A stretch of DNA of 64,000 bases from Mycobacterium colombiense (GTDB lineage Bacteria > Actinomycetota > Actinomycetes > Mycobacteriales > Mycobacteriaceae). The stretch lies in contig NZ_MBEI01000058.1 of the NCBI RefSeq assembly GCF_001953985.1, positions 1 to 64,000 of the forward strand, given 5' to 3'. The notes beneath the pieces are model-generated. The model was given only the letters and a program-made list of their open reading frames with translations. It was not told where the DNA came from and searched no databases. Positions 16,761 to 24,960 of this stretch are shown one piece after another. The position numbers and the translations under genes are program-made. The first letter of the stretch is position 1. Each line of letters starts with the position of its first letter.

Positions 16761-16771
16761 TAGCTCGGATG

Positions 16772-16816
16772 GTGACGGCCCGCCACGCCCGGCTACGCCG
16801 CGCTCGCGACCGTCAC
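16772..16816 (+). repeat. Hairpin repeat element, copy C
   Basis: Stem GTGACGG (16772-16778) / CCGTCAC (16810-16816), with the same loop core as copies A and B. The 3' arm abuts TAGGCT, the probable -10 box of the FAH-family gene, exactly as copy A abuts TAGGAT before gatB. Confidence 0.85.
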
Positions 16817-16822
16817 TAGGCT
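16817..16822 (+). promoter_or_regulatory. -10 hexamer of the FAH-family gene
   Basis: TAGGCT followed by 7 nt and ATG 16830, without Shine-Dalgarno. The spacing is identical to the gatB promoter, and it also sits directly after a hairpin repeat copy. Confidence 0.6.
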
Positions 16823-16829
16823 CAACCAA

Positions 16830-17636
16830 ATGCGCCTTGGTCGAATCGCCAGCCCGGACGGTGTCGCCTTCGTCAGTATCGAAGGCGACCTCAACGACCC
16901 AGCCGAGATGATCGCGCGCGAGATCGCCGAACATCCATTCGGCACGCCTAACTTCACCGGCCGTTCATGGCCGCTGGCCGACGTCCGGCTGCTCGCCCCG
17001 ATACTGGCCAGCAAGGTGGTCTGTATCGGGAAGAACTACGCCGATCACATCGCCGAGATGAAGGACATGACGGGCCCCGCCCCGGTGGATCCGGTGATTT
17101 TCCTCAAGCCCAACACCGCGATCATCGGGCCGAACGTGCCGATTCGGTTGCCGGCCAACGCATCACCGGTGCACTTCGAGGGCGAGCTGGGGGTGGTCAT
17201 CGGCCGGCCGTGCAAGGACGTCTCGGCGGCCCAGGCGGCGGAGAACATCCTCGGCTACACCATCGGCAACGACGTCTCGGCGCGCGATCAACAAAAATCC
17301 GACGGACAGTGGACCAGGGCCAAGGGGCATGACACCTTCTGCCCGGTGGGGCCGTGGATCGTGACCGACCTCAAACCGCTGGACCCCGGTGATCTGGAAT
17401 TGCGCACGGAGGTCAACGGCGACGTCAAGCAGCACAGCCGTACCTCGCTGCTGATCCACGACATCGGCTCGATCGTCGAGTGGATTTCGGCCGTGATGAC
17501 CCTGCTGCCCGGCGATATCATCCTCACCGGCACGCCGGCGGGGGTCGGCCCCATCGAGGACGGCGACACCGTCTCCATCACCATCGAGGGCATCGGCACC
17601 CTCACCAATCCCGTGGTCCGTAAAGGAAAATCGTGA
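16830..17636 (+). CDS. Fumarylacetoacetate hydrolase-family protein (Rv2993c-like)
   Basis: FAH-fold enzyme of 268 aa, the family of hydratases, isomerases and acylpyruvate hydrolases acting on 2-oxo acids. The catalytic domain begins near residue 70 (VVCIGKNYADHIAEM). Metal ligands are in VHFEGELGVVIGR, and GYTIGNDVSARDQQ and LTGTPAGVGP are family hallmarks. An N-terminal ~65-residue extension is shared by mycobacterial members. The exact substrate is not determinable. It overlaps gltX by 4 nt (GTGA). Confidence 0.92.
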   Translation: MRLGRIASPDGVAFVSIEGDLNDPAEMIAREIAEHPFGTPNFTGRSWPLADVRLLAPILASKVVCIGKNYADHIAEMKDMTGPAPVDPVIFLKPNTAIIGPNVPIRLPANASPVHFEGELGVVIGRPCKDVSAAQAAENILGYTIGNDVSARDQQKSDGQWTRAKGHDTFCPVGPWIVTDLKPLDPGDLELRTEVNGDVKQHSRTSLLIHDIGSIVEWISAVMTLLPGDIILTGTPAGVGPIEDGDTVSITIEGIGTLTNPVVRKGKS

Positions 17637-19111
17637 CTGCACCAGCACAAGTCCGCGTCCGATTCTGTCCCTCGCCGACCGGAACCCCGCACGTCGGGAT
17701 GGTCCGCACGGCGCTGTTCAACTGGGCCTACGCCCGACACACCGGGGGCACCTTTGTCTTTCGCATCGAGGACACCGATTCTCAGCGTGACACCGAGGAA
17801 AGTTATCTGGCGCTGCTGGACGCGCTGCGCTGGCTGGGCCTGGATTGGGACGAGGGGCCCGAGGTGGGCGGACCCTACGGGCCTTACCGTCAATCGCTGC
17901 GCCGTGAGATCTATCACGATGTGGTGGCCAACCTGCTCGAAGCGGGGGAGGCCTACTACGCCTTTTCCACGCCGGAGGAGGTCGAGGCGCGCCACGTCGC
18001 CGCGGGCCGTAATCCCAAGCTGGGCTACGACAATTTCGACCGCCAGCTGACCGATTCGCAGCGCGCCGCCTTTCTGGCGGAGGGCCGCAAACCGGTGGTG
18101 CGGCTGCGGATGCCCGATGAGGATTTCAGCTGGGACGACCTGGTGCGCGGCACCACCACCTTCGCGGCCGGCACCCTGCCCGACTTCGCGTTGACCCGCG
18201 CCAACGGAGAACCGTTGTACACCTTGGTGAACCCGGTCGACGACGCGCTGATGAGGATCACCCACGTGCTGCGTGGCGAGGATCTGCTGCCGTCGACCCC
18301 GCGGCAGCTGGCGCTGTATCGGGCGCTGATCCGCATCGGCGTGGCCGAGCGGACCCCGCAGTTCGCCCACCTGCCAACGGTATTGGGGGAGGGAACCAAA
18401 AAACTCTCCAAGCGCGACCCGCAGTCGAACCTGTTCGTCCACCGCGACCGCGGCTTCATCCCCGAAGGTCTGCTCAACTATCTTGCGTTGCTCGGCTGGG
18501 CCATCGCCGACGACCACGACGTGTTCAGTCTCGACGAGATGGTGGCCGCGTTCGATGTGGTCAACGTCAACTCCAATCCCGCCCGCTTCGACCAGAAGAA
18601 GGCCGACGCGCTCAACGCCGAGCACATCCGGATGTTGGCGCTCGACGACTTCACCGCCAGGCTGCGCGACTATCTCAACATCCACGGCCATCGCCTCGAA
18701 CTGGACGACGCCGGCTTCGCCACCGTCGCCGACCTGGTGCAGACCCGGATCGTGGTGCTCGGTGACGCCTGGAACCTGCTGAAGTTCCTCAACGACGACG
18801 AATACGCGCTCGACCCCAAGGCCGCCGCCAAGGAGCTGGGGACCGACGGCGCCGCGGTGCTGGACGCGGCGCTGCCCGCGCTGGACGCTGTGACGGACTG
18901 GACGGCGCCGCAGATCGAAGCCGCGCTCAAGACCGCGCTCATCGACAACCTGGGCCTCAAACCGCGCAAGGCGTTCGGCCCGATCAGGGTGGGAGCCACC
19001 GGGACGACGATCAGCCCGCCGTTGTTCGAGTCGCTGGAGCTGCTGGGACGCGACCGCAGCATGGGGCGACTGCGGGCCGCGCGCGAGACGGCCGGGCGGG
19101 ACCCCGCTTGA
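17633..19111 (+). CDS. gltX: Glutamyl-tRNA synthetase
   Basis: Class I aminoacyl-tRNA synthetase of 492 aa charging tRNA(Glu). In organisms with GatCAB it also misacylates tRNA(Gln), which links it to gatA/gatB in this window. Signature 1 is SPTGTPHVGM (14-23) and signature 2 is KKLSKRD near residue 257. The C-terminal third is the helical anticodon-binding domain. It is translationally coupled to the FAH gene. tRNA-Gln and tRNA-Glu lie just downstream. Confidence 0.97.
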   Translation: MTAPAQVRVRFCPSPTGTPHVGMVRTALFNWAYARHTGGTFVFRIEDTDSQRDTEESYLALLDALRWLGLDWDEGPEVGGPYGPYRQSLRREIYHDVVANLLEAGEAYYAFSTPEEVEARHVAAGRNPKLGYDNFDRQLTDSQRAAFLAEGRKPVVRLRMPDEDFSWDDLVRGTTTFAAGTLPDFALTRANGEPLYTLVNPVDDALMRITHVLRGEDLLPSTPRQLALYRALIRIGVAERTPQFAHLPTVLGEGTKKLSKRDPQSNLFVHRDRGFIPEGLLNYLALLGWAIADDHDVFSLDEMVAAFDVVNVNSNPARFDQKKADALNAEHIRMLALDDFTARLRDYLNIHGHRLELDDAGFATVADLVQTRIVVLGDAWNLLKFLNDDEYALDPKAAAKELGTDGAAVLDAALPALDAVTDWTAPQIEAALKTALIDNLGLKPRKAFGPIRVGATGTTISPPLFESLELLGRDRSMGRLRAARETAGRDPA

Positions 19112-19261
19112 GCGACCGCGACCACGCGTGCGGAGTGTGCGCCAAGACTTTGGTAGTCTGCACTGCGGTTTAGGAAAGGCCGACAACGGCTGGCGGCGGC
19201 GGAGTCCAAAGAGCTTATGAAGGCCCGCAATCGACGCTGACCAGCGGTTTTAGGCAGCCAA

Positions 19262-19333
19262 TGGGGTATGGTGTAATTGGCAACACAGCTGATTCTGGTT
19301 CAGCCATTCTAGGTTCGAGTCCTGGTACCCCAG
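19262..19333 (+). tRNA. tRNA-Gln (anticodon CTG)
   Basis: Complete 72-nt cloverleaf. The acceptor is TGGGGTA/TACCCCA with discriminator G, the D-stem is GTGT/ACAC, and the anticodon stem GCTGA/TCAGC holds loop TTCTGGT with anticodon CTG (reads CAG). The T-arm is CTAGG-TTCGAGT-CCTGG. CCA is not encoded. A TANNNT hexamer (TAGTCT, about 19152) lies upstream as a possible promoter. Confidence 0.96.
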
Positions 19334-19416
19334 CAAAACTCTCGCTAAATATCCCAGCCTCAAGCGATTAGGTGGGCTTAGCGGGGTGAGCTATGCTGAC
19401 TGCTCGGATCGTTTCT

Positions 19417-19489
19417 GGCCCCGTCGTCTAGCGGCCTAGGACGCCGCCCTCTCACGGCGGTAGCGTGGGTTCGAATCCCATCGGGGCTA
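19417..19489 (+). tRNA. tRNA-Glu (anticodon CTC)
   Basis: 73-nt cloverleaf with acceptor GGCCCCG/CGGGGCT, anticodon stem CCGCC/GGCGG, loop CTCTCAC with anticodon CTC (reads GAG), and T-arm GTGGG-TTCGAAT-CCCAT. CCA is not encoded. TATGCT, about 20 nt upstream, fits a -10 box, so it may have its own promoter although tRNA-Gln is only 83 bp away. Confidence 0.96.
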
Positions 19490-19501
19490 CAAATATCGCA
19501 G

Positions 19502-20014
19502 CTACTGGTCGGTCCCCAGGACCGCCGGTGCTGTCGATCCACCCACCGGCATAGCTGGCAAGCCGAGTTTGCGGTGATCCCACGAACGAGCCCGACGGGC
19601 CACGATGCGAACGCAGACCCGCTTGTTCATCATCTGCTCGACGAACGGCTTCATGTCGTCGCTGTAGGGACCGGTGTAGCGCTCCCAGACGCTGACGCCC
19701 ACCCGGTGTGAGACGTCGGGATCGTCGACGATCTCGGCCACGCCCTCGAAGGACACCCCGCGCAGGGTGTCGTAGGTGTGGCCGTCCTCGATCAGAAAGC
19801 TCACCCGCGGATCGCGCTTGAGGTTGATGGCCTTCTGCGACTTGGCCTTGGTCTCCAGCCAGATCTCGCCGTCGACGACGGCGTACCACATGGCGGTCAG
19901 GTGAGGCTGGCCGTCGGCGCCGATGGTGGCCAGCGTGCCGGTGCGGCTTTTCACGACGAAATCGGCGATCTCGTCTTCGGACATGACGATGCTCGCGCGC
20001 TGATTGGTTCCCAT
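19502..20014 (-). CDS. PPOX-class FMN/F420-binding split-barrel protein (Rv2991-like)
   Basis: 170-aa pyridoxamine-5'-phosphate-oxidase-like split barrel. The motifs RTGTLATIGADGQPHLTAMW, WLETKAKSQKAINLKRDPRV and SFEGVAEIVDDP are typical of mycobacterial flavin/deazaflavin (F420)-binding members. Whether it uses F420 cannot be read directly. ATG 20014 gives the conserved MGTNQRASIVMSEDEIADFV start; the open frame further upstream lacks family similarity. It converges on the tRNAs. Confidence 0.9.
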   Translation of the reverse strand: MGTNQRASIVMSEDEIADFVVKSRTGTLATIGADGQPHLTAMWYAVVDGEIWLETKAKSQKAINLKRDPRVSFLIEDGHTYDTLRGVSFEGVAEIVDDPDVSHRVGVSVWERYTGPYSDDMKPFVEQMMNKRVCVRIVARRARSWDHRKLGLPAMPVGGSTAPAVLGTDQ

Positions 20015-20128
20015 GCCGGTCAGTCTGTCAGGCGGCCTGCGGTGACTGTGCACTGGTGGCGTTGGGCGTGCACCGATGGCGACAAACTCCCGATTACGCG
20101 GCCCTGGACGCACACTCGCCGGCACAGC

Positions 20129-20830
20129 TCAGAGGCGGCGGGTGAGTGCCTCGGCGGCGGACAGGAGGTCGGCGGCCCAGCGCGCCCCGGGGCGCCGGCC
20201 GATCCGGTCGATGGGACCGGACACCGAGATGGCCGCGACGACGGCACCGCGGCCATCGCGCACCGGCGCCGACACACTCGCCACGCCCGGTTCGCGCTCG
20301 GCCACGCTTTGGGCCCAGCCCCGCCGCCGCACTTCGGCCAGGGTTCGTTCGGTGAATTTCGCCGTCGCGAGCACCGTCTTCTGGGTGGCCGCGTCGCTAT
20401 GGGCCAGTAGCACTTTGGCGCCCGACCCTGCCGTCATCGGCAATCGCGCCCCGATCGGAACCGTATCGCGAAGGCCCGCAGCGGGTTCCAGCGCGGCCAC
20501 GCAGACGCGGTCGGTGCCCTCACGGCGATACAGCTGCACGCTCTCACCGGTGGTCTCGCGCAGCAGCGGCAGCACCGCGCTGCTGGCGGCCAGCAGCGGA
20601 TCGTTGACGTGGGCCGCGAGTTCGGTGACGGCCGGGCCCAGCAGCCAGCGTCCTTCGTCGTCGCGCGCCAGCAGGCGGTGCACTTCGAGGGCGGCGGCCA
20701 GCCGGTAGGCCGTCGCGCGGGGCAGGGAGGTCCGCTCACACAGTTCGGCTAACCCACAGGGTGATTGGGAGATCGTGTGGAGGATACCCACGGCTTTGTC
20801 CAGGACGCCGATACCGCTATGCTGTCTCAC
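20129..20830 (-). CDS. IclR-family regulator, probable regulator of leuCD
   Basis: 233-aa IclR-type repressor. The N-terminal winged helix-turn-helix (GLAELCERTSLPRATAYRLAAALE) spans about residues 26-49 and the C-terminal effector-binding domain about 75-230. It is divergent from leuC with an 84-bp gap, the arrangement seen for leucine regulators of other actinobacteria (LtbR in Corynebacterium, NdgR in Streptomyces). Control of leuCD and itself through the palindrome at 20846-20860 is inferred. The start is GTG 20830. Confidence 0.92.
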   Translation of the reverse strand: MRQHSGIGVLDKAVGILHTISQSPCGLAELCERTSLPRATAYRLAAALEVHRLLARDDEGRWLLGPAVTELAAHVNDPLLAASSAVLPLLRETTGESVQLYRREGTDRVCVAALEPAAGLRDTVPIGARLPMTAGSGAKVLLAHSDAATQKTVLATAKFTERTLAEVRRRGWAQSVAEREPGVASVSAPVRDGRGAVVAAISVSGPIDRIGRRPGARWAADLLSAAEALTRRL

Positions 20831-20844
20831 AAGAAGATACTAGC

Positions 20845-20861
20845 GTCTCGCATTCTGAGAT
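20845..20861. promoter_or_regulatory. Candidate operator between the IclR gene and leuC
   Basis: TCTC-GCATTCT-GAGA inverted repeat, arms 20846-20849 and 20857-20860. A further TCTCA half-site is at 20825-20829, inside the IclR start region. Position in the divergent gap suggests IclR control of both promoters. Inferred. Confidence 0.45.
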
Positions 20862-20914
20862 CACAACCCGAATGATCGGCGAGCCGCTACGAGGCGAATT
20901 GAGGCGAGTTCGAT

Positions 20915-22354
20915 ATGGGAATCGACCAAGGGGCGGCGGGGGCCGCCACCAAACCGCGCACTCTGGCCGAAAAAGTTTGGGATGACCACGTTGTGGTATC
21001 CGGTGGTGCCAGCGAGCCGGACCTGATCTACATCGATTTGCACCTGGTGCACGAGGTCACCAGCCCGCAGGCTTTCGACGGCCTGCGCCTGGCCGGCCGG
21101 CCGGTGCGCCGCCCCGATTTGACGCTGGCCACTGAGGATCACAACGTTCCGACCATCGACATCGACAAGCCGATCGCCGACCCGGTGTCGCGAACCCAGG
21201 TCGAGACATTGCGGCGAAACTGTGCCGAATTCGGTGTGCGGCTATATCCAATGGGCGACGTCGAGCAGGGCATCGTGCACGTGGTCGGGCCGCAGCTGGG
21301 TCTCACGCAGCCGGGGATGACGGTCGTCTGTGGGGATAGTCACACCTCGACGCACGGCGCATTCGGCGCGCTGGCCATGGGAATTGGCACCTCGGAGGTC
21401 GAGCACGTGCTGGCCACCCAGACGTTGCCGCTGCGGCCCTTCAAGACGATGGCGGTCAATGTCGACGGTCAGCTGCCCGCCGGCGTGACGGCCAAGGACA
21501 TCATTCTCGCGCTGATCGCCAAGATCGGTACCGGCGGCGGGCAGGGCCACGTCATCGAATATCGCGGCAGCGCCATCGAATCGCTGTCGATGGAAGGCCG
21601 GATGACGGTCTGCAATATGAGCATCGAAGCCGGTGCCCGGGCGGGAATGGTCGCTCCGGACGAAACCACGTTCGAGTTCCTGCGCGGCCGTCCGCACGCC
21701 CCGCAGGGGGCGCAATGGGATGCGGCGATGAGTTATTGGCGGCAGCTGCACACCGATCCCGGAGCCGAATTCGACACCGAGGTCTACCTCGATGCGGCGT
21801 CGCTGAGCCCGTTCGTGACGTGGGGCACCAACCCAGGCCAGGGCGTTCCGCTGGCCGACGCGGTGCCGGATCCCGAGCTGATGACCGACGACGCACAGCG
21901 CCAGGCTGCTGAGAAAGCGTTGGCGTATATGGACCTTCGACCGGGTACGCCGATGCGTGACGTTGCCGTTGACACGGTGTTCGTGGGCTCTTGTACCAAC
22001 GGTCGTATCGAGGATCTGCGCGTCGTCGCCGACGTGCTGCGCGGCCGCAAGGTCGCGCCCAGCGTTCGGATGCTGGTGGTGCCGGGCTCGATGCGGGTGC
22101 GCGCGCAGGCCGAAGCCGAAGGATTGGGCGAGGTTTTCACGTCCGCGGGCGCCGAATGGCGCCAAGCGGGCTGCTCAATGTGCCTGGGGATGAATCCCGA
22201 CCAGCTTGCGCCGGGGGAGCGGTGCGCTGCGACGTCCAACCGCAACTTCGAAGGGCGCCAGGGTAAAGGCGGCCGCACGCATTTGGTGTCTCCGGCCGTT
22301 GCCGCAGCGACGGCCGTTCGCGGCACATTGTCTGCTCCAGCCGATTTGAGCTGA
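20915..22354 (+). CDS. leuC: 3-isopropylmalate dehydratase large subunit
   Basis: Aconitase-family subunit carrying the 4Fe-4S cluster that isomerises 2-isopropylmalate to 3-isopropylmalate in leucine synthesis. The 479 aa include CGDSHTSTHGAFGALAMGIG, and cluster cysteines are in VGSCTNGRIEDL and CSMCLGMNPD. The N-terminal ~12 residues are variable. ATG 20915 has a weak GAGGCGAG Shine-Dalgarno. It is followed by leuD after 27 bp. Confidence 0.97.
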   Translation: MGIDQGAAGAATKPRTLAEKVWDDHVVVSGGASEPDLIYIDLHLVHEVTSPQAFDGLRLAGRPVRRPDLTLATEDHNVPTIDIDKPIADPVSRTQVETLRRNCAEFGVRLYPMGDVEQGIVHVVGPQLGLTQPGMTVVCGDSHTSTHGAFGALAMGIGTSEVEHVLATQTLPLRPFKTMAVNVDGQLPAGVTAKDIILALIAKIGTGGGQGHVIEYRGSAIESLSMEGRMTVCNMSIEAGARAGMVAPDETTFEFLRGRPHAPQGAQWDAAMSYWRQLHTDPGAEFDTEVYLDAASLSPFVTWGTNPGQGVPLADAVPDPELMTDDAQRQAAEKALAYMDLRPGTPMRDVAVDTVFVGSCTNGRIEDLRVVADVLRGRKVAPSVRMLVVPGSMRVRAQAEAEGLGEVFTSAGAEWRQAGCSMCLGMNPDQLAPGERCAATSNRNFEGRQGKGGRTHLVSPAVAAATAVRGTLSAPADLS

Positions 22355-22381
22355 CGAATTTCGACTGTTGAAGGGATGAGC

Positions 22382-22978
22382 ATGGAAGCATTTCACGCCC
22401 ACACCGGTATCGGTGTGCCGCTGCGGCGCTCCAATGTCGACACCGATCAGATCATTCCGGCGGTGTATTTGAAGCGTGTCACCCGAACCGGTTTCGAGGA
22501 CGGCTTGTTCGCCAGCTGGCGGTCGGATCCGTCATTCGTGCTCAACCTCAGCCCCTTTGACCGGGGGTCAGTGCTAGTCGCGGGGCCCGATTTCGGGACG
22601 GGGTCATCGCGCGAGCATGCGGTGTGGGCACTGATGGACTACGGGTTCCGGGTCGTCATCTCGTCTCGATTCGGTGACATTTTCCGGGGCAACGCGGGCA
22701 AGGCGGGGCTGCTGGCGGCCGAAGTTTCTCAGGACGGTGTGGAGCTGCTCTGGAAGCTCATCGAGCAGAGCCCGGGCTTGGAAATCACTGTCAATCTTCA
22801 AGATCGAAATATCACCGCGGGAACGACGGTGCTGCCGTTCAAGATTGACGACCACACCGCATGGCGACTACTCGAAGGCCTTGACGATATAGCCCTTACG
22901 CTGCGGAAACTCGACAAAATCGAGTCATTCGAGATCGAGTATCCGGAGTGGAAACCGCGCACTCTGCCCACCTCTTGA
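22382..22978 (+). CDS. leuD: 3-isopropylmalate dehydratase small subunit
   Basis: Swivelling partner of LeuC, completing the active site. 198 aa, with the IPVPLRRSNVDTDQI-type start region, LVAGPDFGTGSSREHAVWAL (the substrate-binding loop) and FGDIFRGNAGKAGLL. An AAGGG Shine-Dalgarno at 22371-22375 is 6 nt from ATG 22382 but only 0-1 nt from the alternative ATG 22376, so 22382 is chosen; it also yields the conserved MEAFHAHTGIG start. Confidence 0.96.
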   Translation: MEAFHAHTGIGVPLRRSNVDTDQIIPAVYLKRVTRTGFEDGLFASWRSDPSFVLNLSPFDRGSVLVAGPDFGTGSSREHAVWALMDYGFRVVISSRFGDIFRGNAGKAGLLAAEVSQDGVELLWKLIEQSPGLEITVNLQDRNITAGTTVLPFKIDDHTAWRLLEGLDDIALTLRKLDKIESFEIEYPEWKPRTLPTS

Positions 22979-23007
22979 GTAGTCGGCCGGCGCCGATTTT
23001 CTGCTTG

Positions 23008-23035
23008 ATCGGCTAACTAAACCGAGCCGATTTTT
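23008..23035 (+). terminator. Intrinsic terminator of leuCD
   Basis: ATCGGCT (23008-23014) and AGCCGAT (23025-23031) form a perfect 7-bp stem with a 10-nt loop, followed by TTTTT. It lies 30 bp after the leuD stop. Confidence 0.85.
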
Positions 23036-23143
23036 AACGCCCCCACCGGTCAAGGGCGGCAACCAGATTGCGAAATCGGCGGACGCCTTGCCCTGAAATT
23101 GCGCGTGGCTCTTGGAAATTTGCTGGGTGAGGGTTTACCGTGT

Positions 23144-23175
23144 CCACTAGTCGGTTCAAATCGAGGACCACTAGT
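23144..23175 (+). promoter_or_regulatory. Direct repeat CCACTAGT upstream of hupB
   Basis: CCACTAGT occurs at 23144-23151 and 23168-23175, 24 bp apart, within 45 bp of the hupB start. It may be a regulator site or a promoter component. Only the repeat itself is seen. Confidence 0.4.
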
Positions 23176-23188
23176 GTCGGAGGGATTG

Positions 23189-23830
23189 ATGAACAAGGCA
23201 GAGCTCATTGATGTGCTCACAACTAAATTGAACACGGACCGTCGACAGGCGACCGCCGCGGTCGAGAATGTTGTCGACACCATTGTGCGTGCGGTACACA
23301 AGGGCGACAGCGTCACTATCACCGGGTTCGGTGTGTTCGAACAGCGGCGCCGCGCAGCGCGGGTGGCCCGCAACCCGCGGACCGGTGAGACGGTGAAGGT
23401 GAAGCCGACGTCCGTCCCGGCGTTCCGCCCCGGTGCTCAGTTCAAAGCGGTTGTGTCTGGCGCACAGCGCCTCCCGTCGGACGGCCCGGCCGTCAAGCGC
23501 GGTGTGGTAGCGGGTGGTGCGGCCAAGAAGACCGCCGCGAAGAAGGCTCCGGCCAAGAAGTCGGCGGCCAAGAAAGCGGCTCCGGCCAAGAAGGCCGCGG
23601 CCAAGAAGGCTCCGGCCCGCAAGGCCGCGACCAAGGCCCCGGCCAAGAAGGCCGCGACCAAGGCTCCGGTGCGCAAGGCCGCGACCAAGGCCCCGGCCAA
23701 GAAGGCCGCGACCAAGAAGGCTCCGGCCAAGAAGGCCGCGACCAAGGCTCCGGCCAAGAAGGCTGCGAGCAAGGCTCCGGCCCGCAAGGCTGCCGCCAAG
23801 AAGACGACCGCGCGTCGCGGTCGCAAGTAA
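23189..23830 (+). CDS. hupB: Histone-like DNA-binding protein HupB
   Basis: Nucleoid-associated protein of 213 aa. Residues 1-90 are a canonical HU domain (MNKAELIDVLTTKLNTDRRQ, TGFGVFEQRRRAARVARNPRTGE). Residues from about 105 to 213 are a histone-H1-like tail of repeated KKAP, KAATKAP and PAKKA units, rich in Lys and Ala, that binds DNA non-specifically and is known in mycobacteria to be acetylated and methylated. GGAGGG lies 7 nt before ATG 23189. The same frame is open to 23099, but that part is promoter DNA. The coding repeat may vary in length between strains. Confidence 0.97.
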   Translation: MNKAELIDVLTTKLNTDRRQATAAVENVVDTIVRAVHKGDSVTITGFGVFEQRRRAARVARNPRTGETVKVKPTSVPAFRPGAQFKAVVSGAQRLPSDGPAVKRGVVAGGAAKKTAAKKAPAKKSAAKKAAPAKKAAAKKAPARKAATKAPAKKAATKAPVRKAATKAPAKKAATKKAPAKKAATKAPAKKAASKAPARKAAAKKTTARRGRK

Positions 23831-23847
23831 GCGGAGTCAAGTTCTAG

Positions 23848-23895
23848 ACACGAATACCCTTCGGGCGGCAGCGGTGCCCCCGAAGGGTATTCGTG
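23848..23895. terminator. Bidirectional hairpin between hupB and mutT1
   Basis: ACACGAATACCCTTCGGG (23848-23865) pairs perfectly with CCCGAAGGGTATTCGTGT (23878-23895), giving an 18-bp stem with a 12-nt loop. No poly-T follows; it sits between convergent genes. Confidence 0.85.
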
Positions 23896-23924
23896 TTGTC
23901 TAGCGGCGGGCCGCCGCCATCGCG

Positions 23925-24872
23925 CTAGGCCCGGACGTTGGCGGCCAGCGCACCGCCGATGTGGTCGGCGGCCACCAATCGCCCGTCTAACAGCGACAGC
24001 ACCCAGGTGCTGCCCTTGTGGTTGCGCGACTTGTCGGGCCGCACGCCGTCGCGCTCACACCACCACGCGATCAGGTCCGGAATCACCTTGCCCTGCGTGC
24101 AGACAACCGGAGTGCCTTTCTGCTCGGCGATGTCGAGCATTCGGTGGCGTCCGCGTTTCGCGTTCTTCGCATAGGCCTCTTCGGTGAGGGTCGGTTCGTT
24201 CTGCACGGGCACGCTCAAGTCCTCGGCGAGCGGTTCCACCGTCTGGTGGCAGCGGACCCGGTCGGCCGCATACACCTGCGAGGCACCGAAGGCCAGGAGC
24301 TGTGGGACCAGCGCCTCGGCCTGCGCGCGGCCCCGTTTGTCCAGCGGGCGCTTGGCGTCATCGCCGGAGAAACGCGATTTGCGGCCGGCCGTGCCGTGCC
24401 GGACCACCAACACGGTTTGCGTATCGGCGGGCTTTTTATTGAAGTGGCGCAACACTTTTCGGTCTTGCGTGTAGTCGAGCCGCTGCATCGCCTCGGCGAG
24501 CGGGAGCCAGAGCAACCGGTCCACCTCGTGGCCCGGCACGAATTCGCCGCCGGTGGCGCGGGCCGCCCAGTAGTAAACCTTTTTGACGCCCTGGTCGATT
24601 GGATAGCTCACCAAATCGAGCCGCCTGCCGAGGATGGCGTGCTGACCCGTCTCCTCGTGCACCTCGCGCACGGCGGCCACCGGGGCCGTCTCGCCGGGGT
24701 CCACCTTGCCTTTGGGCAGTGACCAGTCGTCGTACCGGGGACGGTGGATGACGGCGATCTCGACGTCGTGGTCAGTCGCGTCGCCACTGCCGGGGCGCCA
24801 CAGCACCGCGCCGGCGGCATAGACGACTCGGCTTCCCGAGCGCCGAGCGGTGGACGAATTCTGGGTCGGCAC
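23925..24872 (-). CDS. mutT1: 8-oxo-(d)GTP hydrolase MutT1 (Nudix plus histidine phosphatase)
   Basis: 315-aa two-domain protein. The N-terminal Nudix domain has the box GKVDPGETAPVAAVREVHEETGQ at residues 55-77, split here only by description. The C-terminal histidine-phosphatase-like domain carries RHG at 158-160. Mycobacterial MutT1 sanitises 8-oxo-dGTP/GTP and acts on dinucleoside polyphosphates. The start is GTG 24872. It follows ppk1 by 88 bp on the same strand, a pairing conserved in mycobacteria. Confidence 0.95.
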   Translation of the reverse strand: MPTQNSSTARRSGSRVVYAAGAVLWRPGSGDATDHDVEIAVIHRPRYDDWSLPKGKVDPGETAPVAAVREVHEETGQHAILGRRLDLVSYPIDQGVKKVYYWAARATGGEFVPGHEVDRLLWLPLAEAMQRLDYTQDRKVLRHFNKKPADTQTVLVVRHGTAGRKSRFSGDDAKRPLDKRGRAQAEALVPQLLAFGASQVYAADRVRCHQTVEPLAEDLSVPVQNEPTLTEEAYAKNAKRGRHRMLDIAEQKGTPVVCTQGKVIPDLIAWWCERDGVRPDKSRNHKGSTWVLSLLDGRLVAADHIGGALAANVRA

Positions 24873-24960
24873 CTCAACTCCTGCAGATCAATTCACCTCG
24901 AGGGCCGCACGCTTGATCAGGGTGCGGCCCGGAGAAACAACCGGAAGTCACCGCACAGAG

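Noticed and set aside
23519..23820. Repeated unit resembling a tandem or CRISPR-like array
   Set aside because: It is the Lys/Ala-repeat coding region of hupB; units vary and there are no unique spacers.
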